Positions 51,131 to 59,625 of a DNA stretch of 64,000 bases are shown here, in pieces. The translations under genes and the position numbers were made by a program. The notes beneath the pieces were generated by a model. The model saw only the letters and a list, made by a program, of their open reading frames with translations, was not told where the DNA came from and ran no database searches. The DNA comes from Streptomyces antibioticus (GTDB lineage Bacteria; Actinomycetota; Actinomycetes; Streptomycetales; Streptomycetaceae). The stretch is from positions 2,167,198 through 2,231,197 of the forward strand of contig NZ_CM007717.1 in assembly GCF_002019855.1 (NCBI RefSeq), in the 5' to 3' direction. How positions within the stretch are numbered: the stretch's first letter is position 1; each line of letters starts with the position of its first letter.

Positions 51131-52957
51131 TTGCCGAGCAAGAAGTCCGCGCGCCTCGCCGCGCTCACCGTCGCCGCCGTGTGTTCCGCGGCGTCCACCG
51201 TCGTCCTGACCGCGCCCGCGCACGCGGCCGCGGTGGCCGTCCACGACATCCAGGGCACGACCCGGACGTCCCCGTACGCCGGCCAGGCGGTCACCGATGT
51301 GGCCGGAATCGTCACCGGCGTACGCACCTACGGCTCCTCCCGGGGTTTCTGGATACAGGACCCGAACCCGGACGCCGACCCGGCCACCAGTGAGGGCGTC
51401 TTCGTCTTCACCAGCTCCGCGCCGAAGGTCGCGGTCGGTGACGCGGTCACCGTCTCCGGCACGGTCACCGAGTTCGTCCCGGGCGGCGCCGCCTCCGGCA
51501 ACCAGTCGGTCACCGAGATCACCAAGCCGACCGTGACCGTGGTCTCCAGTGGCAACGCGGTCCCCGCGCCGGCCGTCGTGAACGCCCGCTCGGTGCCGGA
51601 CGCGTACGCCCCGGCCGGCGACCCGGCCGCGAACAACTCGGTCAACGCGCTCACGCTGCGCCCGAAGAAGTACGCCCTGGACTTCTACGAGTCCCTGGAG
51701 GGCATGAACGTCCAGGTCGCCGACGCCCGGGTGGTGACCGCCACCGACGCGTACGCCGAGCTGTGGGTCACGGTGAAGCCGCAGGAGAACCCGAGCCGCC
51801 GCGGTGGCACGGTGTACGGCTCCTACACCTCGCAGAACACCGGCCGGCTCCAGATACAGTCGCTCGGCGCGGCCGCCGACTTCCCGGCCGCGAACGTCGG
51901 TGACGTGCTGCGCGGCACCACGGCCGGCCCGCTGGACTACACCCAGTTCGGCGGCTACACCCTGGTCGCCGACCGGCTCGGCACGCTGAAGAGCGGCGGT
52001 CTGAAGCGCGAGTCGACCGAGCGGCAGAAGAAGGGCGAGCTGGCGGTCGCGACGTACAACGTCGAGAACCTCGACCCGTCCGACGCCACGTTCGAGGAGC
52101 ACGCCGCCGCGATCGTGGACCATCTCAAGTCGCCCGACATCGTGTCCCTGGAGGAGATCCAGGACAACAACGGCGCGACGAACGACGGGACGACGGCCGC
52201 CGACGCCACGGTCACCAAGCTGATCGACGCGATCGTCGCGGCGGGCGGCCCCCGTTACGACTGGCGCTCGATCGACCCGGCCGACAACACCGACGGCGGT
52301 GAGCCGGGCGGCAACATCCGCCAGGTGTTCCTCTTCAACCCGGAGCGGGTCTCCTTCACCGACCGGGCCGGCGGCGACGCGACCACGGCCGCCGGGGTGA
52401 CCAAGGCGCGCGGCAAGGCCGCCCTGACCGTCTCCCCCGGCCGGATCGACCCGGCGAACGCGGCCTGGAACGCCAGCCGCAAGCCGCTGGTCGGCGAGTT
52501 CGTCTTCCGCGGCCGCACGGTCTTCGTGATCGCGAACCACTTCAACTCCAAGGGCGGCGACCAGGCGCTGCACGCGCAGTACCAGCCGGTGGTGCGCAGC
52601 TCGGAGGTCCAGCGCCACCAGCAGGCGACGCTGGTGAACGCGTTCGTCAAGGACATCCTCCACGTGCAGAAGAACGCGGCCGTGGTCGCCCTCGGCGACA
52701 TCAACGACTTCGAGTTCTCCGGCACGGCGAAGGCCCTGGAGGGCGACGGCGAGCTGTGGTCGGCGATCAAGTCGCTGCCCAGGAGCGAGCGGTACAGCTA
52801 CGACTACCAGGGCAACCAGCAGGTCCTGGACCAGATCCTGGTGAGCCCGTCGATCCGGCGGTCGTGCGGCTTCGAGTACGACAGCGTGCACATCAACTCG
52901 GAGTTCCACGACCAGATCAGCGACCACGACCCGCAGGTGCTGCGCTTCGAGCCGTAG
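51131..52957 (+). CDS. Secreted endonuclease/exonuclease/phosphatase-family enzyme
   Basis: A 608-residue secreted protein: signal peptide to about residue 32 (cleaved after APAHA), an OB-fold/beta domain (about 35-190), then an EEP catalytic domain (about 300-608). EEP residues are in VATYNVENLDP, DIVSLEEIQDN, IANHFNSKGGD, ALGDINDFEFS and ISDHDPQVLRF. Relatives are extracellular DNases such as NucH/ExeM, so nucleic-acid scavenging is likely. TTG at 51131 was chosen because GGAGGGA lies 5-6 bases ahead and a signal peptide follows at once. Confidence 0.9.
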   Translation: MPSKKSARLAALTVAAVCSAASTVVLTAPAHAAAVAVHDIQGTTRTSPYAGQAVTDVAGIVTGVRTYGSSRGFWIQDPNPDADPATSEGVFVFTSSAPKVAVGDAVTVSGTVTEFVPGGAASGNQSVTEITKPTVTVVSSGNAVPAPAVVNARSVPDAYAPAGDPAANNSVNALTLRPKKYALDFYESLEGMNVQVADARVVTATDAYAELWVTVKPQENPSRRGGTVYGSYTSQNTGRLQIQSLGAAADFPAANVGDVLRGTTAGPLDYTQFGGYTLVADRLGTLKSGGLKRESTERQKKGELAVATYNVENLDPSDATFEEHAAAIVDHLKSPDIVSLEEIQDNNGATNDGTTAADATVTKLIDAIVAAGGPRYDWRSIDPADNTDGGEPGGNIRQVFLFNPERVSFTDRAGGDATTAAGVTKARGKAALTVSPGRIDPANAAWNASRKPLVGEFVFRGRTVFVIANHFNSKGGDQALHAQYQPVVRSSEVQRHQQATLVNAFVKDILHVQKNAAVVALGDINDFEFSGTAKALEGDGELWSAIKSLPRSERYSYDYQGNQQVLDQILVSPSIRRSCGFEYDSVHINSEFHDQISDHDPQVLRFEP

Positions 52958-53012
52958 AGCCGTGAAGCCGTAACGCCGTACAGCCGTAACGGCAGCCGCC
53001 GTCAGGGCTGCG

Positions 53013-53744
53013 TCAGGGCTGGTCGAACACGCCGTTCAGCCAGTCCTGCCAGGCGGCCCCGGTCTCCTTGGCGTCGGCGTCCGGCGCGAAGTCGTGGACG
53101 CTGATGCCGACCGGGGCGCCCCACACCCCGCGCCCGAAGATCCGGACGAGGGCGGTGTCGGTGCGCAGCCCGATGAAGTACGGGTCGCGGTAGTCGAGTT
53201 CGGCGTCGAACTCCCGCGGTCCGCGCGCGGTCACCCGGGCGCCCTGGGCGTCGCCGTCCGTGAGCCCGAGCGCCGCGCCGACGGCGGCGAGTCCCTCGCG
53301 CGTGGCGGACGCCTCGGGGCCGTCCGCCGAGGAGAAGGTCACCGGGCGGGGCGCGAAGTGCGTCAAGTACGCGCGCAGGGTGTGCAGATAGAAGTCGGTG
53401 TGCTTGGCGGCGCCGTCGTACTGGTTGTCCCAGTCGTCGGTGAAGATCCCGCTGTGCACGTACCGCACCCAGGCGCGGCGGCCGCCGTCGCGGGCCTCGA
53501 TGACGTGCTCCACCTGGTTCACGCTCTGCACGGAGAAGCCGACGTCCTCACTGCGGACGGTGAGGTGGTGCGGCGGGTCCCAGGCGGTGACGGTGGACCC
53601 GAAGGCGGCGGCACCGCCCACCCGGGGCTCCGGCGGGTCCATCGGCCACAGATAGGCGCCAGTGGCCCGGGTGACCGCCTCCCACACCTCCTCCGGAGAG
53701 GCGTCGACCTCGAACTCGCGGGCGATCTCGAACTCTTTGGACAT
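53013..53744 (-). CDS. SRPBCC/AHSA1-family protein
   Basis: A 243-residue helix-grip (START-like) protein: FEIAREFEVDASPEEVWEAVTRATGAYLWPM is the typical AHSA1 start, followed by VRSEDVGFSVQSVNQVEHVIEARDGG. Such proteins bind hydrophobic ligands or act as Hsp90-ATPase activator homologues; the target is unknown. It begins 4 bases after an ArsR-type regulator gene, a common actinobacterial pairing in which the regulator controls both. Confidence 0.88.
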   Translation of the reverse strand: MSKEFEIAREFEVDASPEEVWEAVTRATGAYLWPMDPPEPRVGGAAAFGSTVTAWDPPHHLTVRSEDVGFSVQSVNQVEHVIEARDGGRRAWVRYVHSGIFTDDWDNQYDGAAKHTDFYLHTLRAYLTHFAPRPVTFSSADGPEASATREGLAAVGAALGLTDGDAQGARVTARGPREFDAELDYRDPYFIGLRTDTALVRIFGRGVWGAPVGISVHDFAPDADAKETGAAWQDWLNGVFDQP

Positions 53745-53747
53745 GGT

Positions 53748-54344
53748 CTACTCCAACTCGGTCTTCTTGAGCGTGGGATGGACGGCGACGACAATCCGGT
53801 GATCGCGGCCGCCCTCGGCGTCGGGCGCGTCGTACTTGCGCACGAGCGCGCTGACACCGGCCGTCAACTCCTGTATGAACGCGGCGCGTTCGGCGGCCGA
53901 GGCGAAGCGGACCTCGCCGTCCAGCGCAAAGGTGGCGAGCCGCTTGCGGGCCTTGGTGGCGCCGGTGATCAGCGAGCCGACGTCCCGGACCAGCCGGGCG
54001 CCGAGCGCCAGCAGCCAGCGGGCGGAGAGCTGGTCACGGAAGCGGTCCGGGTCCGGCTGCACCTCGGCGAGGGCGAGCGGCGAGATGACGTACGACGCGG
54101 CGGTCGCCCGCATCAGCCGCTCGGTGACATTGCCCTTGCGGCGCTCACCGGCCAGTTCGACCAGGCCGTGCCGCTCCAGCGTCTTCAGGTGGTAGTTCAC
54201 CTTCTGCCGCGGCAGCCCGACCTTCCCGGCCAGCATGGCGGCCGACGCTGGCCCGGCGGCCAGCTCGGCGAGCAGCCGCGCCCTGATGGGATCCAGGGAG
54301 ACGGCGGCGGCCTCGGGGTCCTCGATGACGGTCACGTCCAGCAT
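53748..54344 (-). CDS. ArsR-type winged-helix regulator
   Basis: A 198-residue protein. The helix-turn-helix is SLDPIRARLLAELAAGPASAAMLAGKVGLPRQKVNYHLKTLERHGLVEL; no metal-binding cysteines are seen. The C-terminal part, ending VVAVHPTLKKTELE, matches helix-turn-helix proteins paired with SRPBCC genes. It is the first gene of the pair. The spacer to dapA holds an AT-rich run (CTTTTTTTG near 54370) suited to a promoter. Confidence 0.9.
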   Translation of the reverse strand: MLDVTVIEDPEAAAVSLDPIRARLLAELAAGPASAAMLAGKVGLPRQKVNYHLKTLERHGLVELAGERRKGNVTERLMRATAASYVISPLALAEVQPDPDRFRDQLSARWLLALGARLVRDVGSLITGATKARKRLATFALDGEVRFASAAERAAFIQELTAGVSALVRKYDAPDAEGGRDHRIVVAVHPTLKKTELE

Positions 54345-54490
54345 GGATCCACCGTCTCACCGAAAACTTTTTTTGTCCAGGAGGCTGAAGTGTTCGGTGG
54401 ACCGCCGACGAAATCTCTCAGCGGCACTTACCAATACTCGGTAGAAAATTTAAGTGGAGCTACACGGTCTGGTTGCCGAGACTTGCTCCC

Positions 54491-55408
54491 ATGACGAACG
54501 CATCCACCCCCTTCGGCCGCGCCCTGTGCGCGATGGTCACCCCCTTCACCGGGACGGGGGCGCTGGACCTCGACGGGGCGCGGCGGCTCGCCGTCCGGCT
54601 GGTGGACGGCGGCTGCGACGGCCTGGTGCTCTCCGGGACCACGGGCGAGTCGCCGACCACCTCGGACACCGAGAAGGCGGAACTCATCGCGGCGGTACGG
54701 GACGCGGTGGGCGGCCGGGCGACGGTCGTCGCGGGGGTGGGCACCTTCGACACCCGGCACACCGTGGAACTCGCCCGCGCGGCCGAGAAGGCGGGCGCGG
54801 ACGGGGTGCTGGTGGTGAGCCCGTACTACAGCCGCCCCCCGCAGGACGCCCTGGAGGCCCACTTCCGGGACGTGGCGGACGCGTCCGGGCTGCCGGTGAT
54901 GCTGTACGACATCCCGGGCCGCACCGGCACCCGCATCGAGCCGGAGACCCTGATCCGGCTCGCCGAACACCCCCGGATCGTCGCGGTCAAGGACTGCTCC
55001 TACGACTTCCTCGCCGCCCAGAAGGTCCTCGCGCGCACCTCGCTGGCGTACTACGCGGGCTGCGACGAGCACAACCTCGCCCTGTACGCGGTCGGCGGCG
55101 CGGGATACGTCAGCACGGTCGCCAACGTGATCCCCGGCCAACTCCGCGCCGTACTGGACCTGTTCGACGCGGGCGACACCGGCGCCGCGGCCACCCTCCA
55201 GCAACAGGCCACGGAACTCATCGAGTTGCTGATGTCCGCCGGCCTGCCCGGCACGGTCACCGCCAAGGGCCTGCTCAACACCCTGGGCCTGCCGGCCGGC
55301 CCGGTCCGGGCACCGCTGCGGCCCGCCGACCGGGACACGGTCGACGGGCTGCGGGCGTCCTACGAACGCCTCCTGGCGAGTACGGCCCCGGGGCGGCCTC
55401 GGGCGTGA
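54491..55408 (+). CDS. dapA: 4-hydroxy-tetrahydrodipicolinate synthase
   Basis: A 305-residue Schiff-base lyase. All hallmark residues of true DapA are present: LSGTTGESPTTS, VSPYYSRPPQ, MLYDIPGRTG (catalytic Tyr and carboxylate-binding Arg) and the lysine in IVAVKDCSYD. It condenses aspartate semialdehyde with pyruvate in lysine and peptidoglycan precursor synthesis. Of the three DapA-superfamily proteins in the window only this one keeps the arginine. Streptomyces often has two dapA copies. Start at the ATG 54491. Confidence 0.93.
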   Translation: MTNASTPFGRALCAMVTPFTGTGALDLDGARRLAVRLVDGGCDGLVLSGTTGESPTTSDTEKAELIAAVRDAVGGRATVVAGVGTFDTRHTVELARAAEKAGADGVLVVSPYYSRPPQDALEAHFRDVADASGLPVMLYDIPGRTGTRIEPETLIRLAEHPRIVAVKDCSYDFLAAQKVLARTSLAYYAGCDEHNLALYAVGGAGYVSTVANVIPGQLRAVLDLFDAGDTGAAATLQQQATELIELLMSAGLPGTVTAKGLLNTLGLPAGPVRAPLRPADRDTVDGLRASYERLLASTAPGRPRA

Positions 55409-55413
55409 GCCGG

Positions 55414-56625
55414 TCAGCGGTCCGCGAAGACCGGCTCCCAACGGCCCGGGGTGTTGTCCCCGGTGCCACGGAAGCCGGAGAGGACCACGGTCTTCTCACT
55501 GCCGGGCGTCACCAGCACCAGCCGCTGGTGGAACTCGTTGCCGTCCTTGCCGATGTCCCAGGCGATCAGCGAGGAGTCGTCCGCCCAGGCGAGCAGTTGC
55601 TGACCGCGCGTCTCGGTGAGCTTCTCGCCGGTGCGGGGGTCGAGGATCCAGGAGGACGTCTTGTGCTTCACGCCCGCGAAATCGCCCGCGAGCCGCTTCC
55701 CGTCGGGCGAGAGCCCTGCCTCGACGTACCACACCACGTGCTTCTCGCCGGGCGGCGGCTCGACCTGCCTGCCCTGCCGGTCGTAGTACACATGGCCCGG
55801 CGCCATCGGCGAACCCGCCCAGACGAGGCTGCCGTCGCGGCTGAACGCGAAGTCCTGGCGGCTGTTGCCGAACCCGTCCTCGTCGGCGGAGCGGCGGGCC
55901 TCGGTCCAGGAGCCCTTCCCCGAGGCGACGTCCAGGACGTAGAAGCCGGTGCGGGACGACTCGTTCTCCGGGACCGGCTCCTCGTGGTCGGATTCGACGC
56001 TCCTGAACCGCTGGTCGGGGTTCTCGTCATAGGTCGTCGCGACCAGCTCGCGTCCGTCGCGCGAGAACGCCAGGCCGCCGACCGTGTGGTCCACCGGGAT
56101 CCACCGCTTGACGTCGCCGCTCGCCAGGTCGAGCAGGCCGATCCGGCGGACCGGCAGATCCTGTTCGAGGACCGCCGCCGTCCGCAGGCCCGGGGCGACG
56201 GCGACCCACGACCACTTCGTGGTCTTCACGTACTTCTTCGTCGTCGGGTTCAGCAGCCACCAGGTGCGCACCGACACCTCCTGCTTCGCCGACCGCGGGA
56301 CGACCGTCGTCGTGTGGTAGGCGGCCAGCGCCGTCCGGCCGGCCGCGATCAGATCGGTCGGCGGGGACTGGTCCGGGTGTGCGACGGTCCGGTTCGGCGG
56401 GGTGACGTCCGCGGGGCGTACGTCGGTCCCGCCGCCGGACTCCAGCAGCGGCACCGCCAGGGCGACGGCCACCACGGCGGCGGTCGCGGCCGCGATCGAC
56501 GCGAACCTGCGGGTACGGCGGCGCCGGCGCAGGGCCAGCACCCGGTCGGCGAGTCCCGGCCGGACCGGTTCCTGGGTGTCGGCCTGCTCGCGCAGGGAGT
56601 CACGCACGAGTTCGTCGACGTTCAC
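55414..56625 (-). CDS. Membrane-anchored beta-propeller protein, sigma-factor partner
   Basis: A 403-residue protein with a cytoplasmic N-terminus (MNVDELVRDSLREQAD ... LRRRRRTRR), one membrane span (RFASIAAATAAVVAVALAVPLL) and an extracellular TolB/WD40-like domain with repeated DLASGDV, SRDGRELVATTYDE and LDPRTGEKL blades. Its start overlaps the sigma factor stop by 4 bases, so it probably restrains or tunes that sigma factor in response to an outside signal. There is no zinc-binding anti-sigma motif, so direct anti-sigma action is inference. Confidence 0.85.
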   Translation of the reverse strand: MNVDELVRDSLREQADTQEPVRPGLADRVLALRRRRRTRRFASIAAATAAVVAVALAVPLLESGGGTDVRPADVTPPNRTVAHPDQSPPTDLIAAGRTALAAYHTTTVVPRSAKQEVSVRTWWLLNPTTKKYVKTTKWSWVAVAPGLRTAAVLEQDLPVRRIGLLDLASGDVKRWIPVDHTVGGLAFSRDGRELVATTYDENPDQRFRSVESDHEEPVPENESSRTGFYVLDVASGKGSWTEARRSADEDGFGNSRQDFAFSRDGSLVWAGSPMAPGHVYYDRQGRQVEPPPGEKHVVWYVEAGLSPDGKRLAGDFAGVKHKTSSWILDPRTGEKLTETRGQQLLAWADDSSLIAWDIGKDGNEFHQRLVLVTPGSEKTVVLSGFRGTGDNTPGRWEPVFADR

Positions 56626-57179
56626 GGACGCACCTCCACGGGCGAGTAGTCACGGGACGGCCGCTGCTCGACGGCCGCCGGGCCGAGGGCGGCGAGTTCC
56701 GGCGCGAGCGTGCGCAGCCGGGCCAGCGAGCGGTGGGTGGTGGACCGTACGGTGCCCACGGAGCAGCCGAGGAGCCGGGCCACGTCGGCCTCCGGCAGGT
56801 CCTCGAAGTAGCGCAGCACCAGCACCGTGCGCTGGCGGGAGGTCAGCCGGGACAGCGCCGCGCGCATCACGACGCGCAGTTCGGCGGCGGCGGAGGCGTC
56901 GGGGGCCGCGCCCTGTTCCGGGGGCTCGGCGACGCTCACCTCCCGGCGGGGCCACTTCAGCCGCCAGCGGCTGATCTGCTGACGGTAGAGCACCTGCCGT
57001 ACGTACGCCTCCGGTTCGTCGATGCGGTGCCAGCGGCCCGCCGCCTTGGCCAGGGCGTTCTGGAGGAGGTCCTCACCGGCGTGCCGGTCGCCGCCGCTGA
57101 GCAGGACGGCCGTCCTCAGCAGCGCGGACGACCTGCTGTCCACGAAGTCCCGGAAACCTTCCAGCCCTTCGGCATCCAT
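56622..57179 (-). CDS. SigE-family RNA polymerase sigma factor
   Basis: A 185-residue ECF sigma factor: region 2 FRDFVDSRSSALLRTAVLLSGGDRHAGEDLLQNALAKAAGRWHRI, and region 4 LTSRQRTVLVLRYFEDLPEADVARLLGCSVGTVRSTTHRSLARL. It matches the SigE/SigM-like actinobacterial subfamily. ATG at 57179 was chosen because AGAAGG lies 5 bases upstream; GTG at 57185 is an alternative. It overlaps its membrane partner gene by 4 bases. Targets unknown. Confidence 0.92.
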   Translation of the reverse strand: MDAEGLEGFRDFVDSRSSALLRTAVLLSGGDRHAGEDLLQNALAKAAGRWHRIDEPEAYVRQVLYRQQISRWRLKWPRREVSVAEPPEQGAAPDASAAAELRVVMRAALSRLTSRQRTVLVLRYFEDLPEADVARLLGCSVGTVRSTTHRSLARLRTLAPELAALGPAAVEQRPSRDYSPVEVRP

Positions 57180-57293
57180 CGTCACCTTCTCTTCCCCCGG
57201 GAGCGGACCGTGTGTCCGGCTCCTGTGTCCGGTGTGACGCGTGCGGGACGCCGCCGCTATGCCTTCGCCGTCGATATGCGTGAGAGGACATGG

Positions 57294-57330
57294 CGGAGCG
57301 CCCCTCCACACGGGTCGGAAGGGCGCTCCG
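57294..57330. terminator. Hairpin terminator after dapD
   Basis: CGGAGCGCCC (57294-57303) and GGGCGCTCCG (57321-57330) are perfect complements around a 17-base loop, just beyond the dapD stop on the minus strand. Confidence 0.75.
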
Positions 57331-57346
57331 GTCGGCCTCGCGGGTG

Positions 57347-58336
57347 TCAGTTGTGGCTGTGGAGGATCTCGTTCAGGCCGCCCCAGACCGCGTTGTTCGG
57401 GCGGGCCTCGACCGTGCCGGTGACCGAGTTGCGGCGGAAGAGGATGTTGGAGGCGCCGGAGAGTTCGCGGGCCTTGACGATCTCGCCGTCGGGCATCGTC
57501 ACGCGGGTGCCCGCGGTGACGTACAGGCCGGCCTCGACCACGCACTCGTCGCCGAGCGCGATGCCGACGCCCGCCTCGGCGCCGACCAGGCAGCGCTCGC
57601 CGATGGAGATGATCACGTTGCCGCCGCCGGACAGCGTGCCCATCGTGGAGGCGCCGCCGCCGATGTCCGAGCCGTCACCGACGACCACGCCGGCCGAGAT
57701 ACGGCCCTCGACCATCGACGTGCCGAGCGTGCCGGCGTTGAAGTTGACGAAGCCCTCGTGCATCACGGTCGTGCCCTCGGCGAGGTGCGCGCCCAGGCGG
57801 ACCCGGTCGGCGTCGGCGATCCGGACGCCCTTGGGGGCCACGTAGTCCGTCATGCGCGGGAACTTGTCGATGGACGTCACCTGGAGGTGCAGGCCCTCGG
57901 CGCGGGCGTTGAGGCGGACCTTCTCGACGTCGTCCACGGCGACCGGGCCGAGGGAGGTCCAGGCGACGTTGGCGAGGTGGCCGAAGATGCCGTCCAGGCT
58001 CTGGCCGTGCGGCTTCACCAGGCGGTGGGAGAGCAGGTGCAGCCGGAGGTAGGCGTCGTGGGCGTCGATCGGCTTCTCGTCGAGGGAGGCGATGACCGTG
58101 CGGACCGCCACGACCTCGACGCCGCGGCGGGCGTCGGGGCCGATCGACTTCGCCGCGCCCTCGCCGAGCAGCTCCACGGCCTTCTCGGCGGACAGCCGCT
58201 CGGTGCCGGCCGGGCCGGGCTCGGCGGTGAGCGCGGGCGCGGGGAACCAGGTGTCGAGAACGGTGCCGTCGGCGGCGAGGGTGGCGAGGCCGGCGGCCGC
58301 GGCGCCGGTGGTGCGGGGAGCAGTCGTGTCGGTCAT
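57347..58336 (-). CDS. dapD: 2,3,4,5-tetrahydropyridine-2,6-dicarboxylate N-succinyltransferase
   Basis: A 329-residue left-handed beta-helix acyltransferase of the actinobacterial DapD type. Hexapeptide-repeat turns run through [60 protein letters not shown]. It succinylates tetrahydrodipicolinate in the succinylase branch of lysine/diaminopimelate synthesis. It is separated from dapA by the sigma-factor genes and ends at its own terminator. Confidence 0.96.
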   Translation of the reverse strand: MTDTTAPRTTGAAAAGLATLAADGTVLDTWFPAPALTAEPGPAGTERLSAEKAVELLGEGAAKSIGPDARRGVEVVAVRTVIASLDEKPIDAHDAYLRLHLLSHRLVKPHGQSLDGIFGHLANVAWTSLGPVAVDDVEKVRLNARAEGLHLQVTSIDKFPRMTDYVAPKGVRIADADRVRLGAHLAEGTTVMHEGFVNFNAGTLGTSMVEGRISAGVVVGDGSDIGGGASTMGTLSGGGNVIISIGERCLVGAEAGVGIALGDECVVEAGLYVTAGTRVTMPDGEIVKARELSGASNILFRRNSVTGTVEARPNNAVWGGLNEILHSHN

Positions 58337-58485
58337 GAGGGAAACCTAACCGGACCGGGCACGCGGAGGCTAACCAGCGGCGCGGCCGTCTCAGGTCCCG
58401 GGCGGGGCCGCTGCGCGAACTCGCGGGGTGGGAACGGTGGCGCCTGCTGCGGGGCGGAAGGCTGCCCGCTGCCGCGTCCGACGGG

Positions 58486-58509
58486 ACGGCGAAGAGCACG
58501 GCGAAGAGC
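58486..58509. repeat. 12-bp tandem repeat
   Basis: ACGGCGAAGAGC occurs twice head to tail in the 225-base spacer between dapD and the TetR gene (58337-58561). No gene is seen in that spacer, which should hold the dapD promoter. Confidence 0.6.
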
Positions 58510-58561
58510 TACGCGCGGGGCCGCGCCGCGACGACCCGCTCCCGCCGGTGCGCAGTCGCCC

Positions 58562-59110
58562 CTACGCACCCGGCGGAGCCAGCAGCCGGGTCAGTGTCTC
58601 CCGCGTGTGCGTCTCGTCGTACGGCGTGTCCGTCAGGAGTACCTGGAGACAGATGCCGTCCATGAGGGCGACCAGTGCCTTCGCCGTGGCGGGGTCCGTG
58701 TGGGGGGCGAGGAGGGCGGTGACCTCGTCCGCCCATTCCGCGGCCACCGGGCGCAGCGCGGGGCGGCGCAGGGCGGCCAGGTACAGCTCGTACTCCAGTT
58801 CCACGCCGGTCCGGTCGCCGGCCAGCCACTCGCCGAGGAGGGCGGCCAGTCCGGCGGGCAGGTCCGCGTCGGGGGAGGCGAGGTCGCCGTGGGACGCCAG
58901 GACCTTGGCGAAGCCCTCGTTGGCCTGGCGCAGGGCCGCCACGAGAAGGTCGTCCAGCGTCGCGAAGTGGTACGTCGTGGAGCCCAGGGGTACGTCCGCC
59001 TCCGCGGCCACCGTGCGATGGCTGAGGCCGGCCAGGCCCGCGCGGCCGACGACCCGGATGGCGGCGTCGATGATCCGCTGACGGCGCTCGGGATCGTGGC
59101 GGCGGGCCAT
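58562..59110 (-). CDS. TetR-family regulator of the SMR pump
   Basis: A 182-residue repressor: helix-turn-helix RRQRIIDAAIRVVGRAGLAGLSHRTVAAEADVPLGSTTYHFATLDDLLVAAL and a helical ligand domain. Its ATG shares one base with the stop of the SMR pump gene (TGATG), so both are made from one transcript. A perfect palindrome right ahead of the pump gene is its likely operator. The ligand is probably a cationic drug or the pump substrate. Confidence 0.92.
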   Translation of the reverse strand: MARRHDPERRQRIIDAAIRVVGRAGLAGLSHRTVAAEADVPLGSTTYHFATLDDLLVAALRQANEGFAKVLASHGDLASPDADLPAGLAALLGEWLAGDRTGVELEYELYLAALRRPALRPVAAEWADEVTALLAPHTDPATAKALVALMDGICLQVLLTDTPYDETHTRETLTRLLAPPGA

Positions 59111-59430
59111 CAGTGCGCGCCTCCCAGGTTCAGCACCACCACTCCCCCGACGATCAGCGCGATCCCGGCGACCTTGGTGAGGGTGAGGGCCTCGCCGAAG
59201 AGGACGAGGCCGATGACGGCGATCGCCGCCGTGCCGACGCCGGCCCAGATCGCGTAGGCCGTGCCGATGCCCACCGACTTGAGGGTCTGGGCGAGGAGGG
59301 CGAAGGAGACGACATAGCCGACGGCCGTCAGCAGGCTGGGCCAGAGCCTGCTGAAGCCGTGGCTGTACTTCATGGCGGTCGTCGCGGCCACCTCGGCGGC
59401 GATGGCGCCGGCGAGCGTCAGGTAACCCAT
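59110..59430 (-). CDS. Small multidrug resistance (SMR) efflux protein
   Basis: A 106-residue protein with four membrane helices. The membrane-embedded glutamate is E13 in GAIAAEVAATTAMKYSHGF, and GTAYAIWAGVGTAAIAVIG is the SMR signature. It exports cationic, lipophilic compounds or guanidinium-type ions in exchange for protons, as a dimer. ATG at 59430 gives the standard family start MGYLTLAGAIAAEV. Confidence 0.94.
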   Translation of the reverse strand: MGYLTLAGAIAAEVAATTAMKYSHGFSRLWPSLLTAVGYVVSFALLAQTLKSVGIGTAYAIWAGVGTAAIAVIGLVLFGEALTLTKVAGIALIVGGVVVLNLGGAH

Positions 59431-59431
59431 G

Positions 59432-59445
59432 TGTACGAGCGTACA
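59432..59445. promoter_or_regulatory. TetR operator candidate ahead of the SMR gene
   Basis: TGTACG-AG-CGTACA is a perfect 14-bp inverted repeat beginning 2 bases upstream of the pump ATG, the right size and place for an autoregulating TetR repressor. Confidence 0.7.
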
Positions 59446-59625
59446 TACCGGCGGTCCGTTTTGGGTACCGCTGGTACGGACTCGCCTTGTACGAGCGGCA
59501 GTTGAGGCCCCCGGAGCTGCGAAAGCGTTATAGAAACCGCTCACCGAAACGGATGAGCGTGCCACACGGCTTCCACTACTGTTTCACCGTTCATTTACAC
59601 GGAGGCGCCGCCGGAGGAACCGCGC

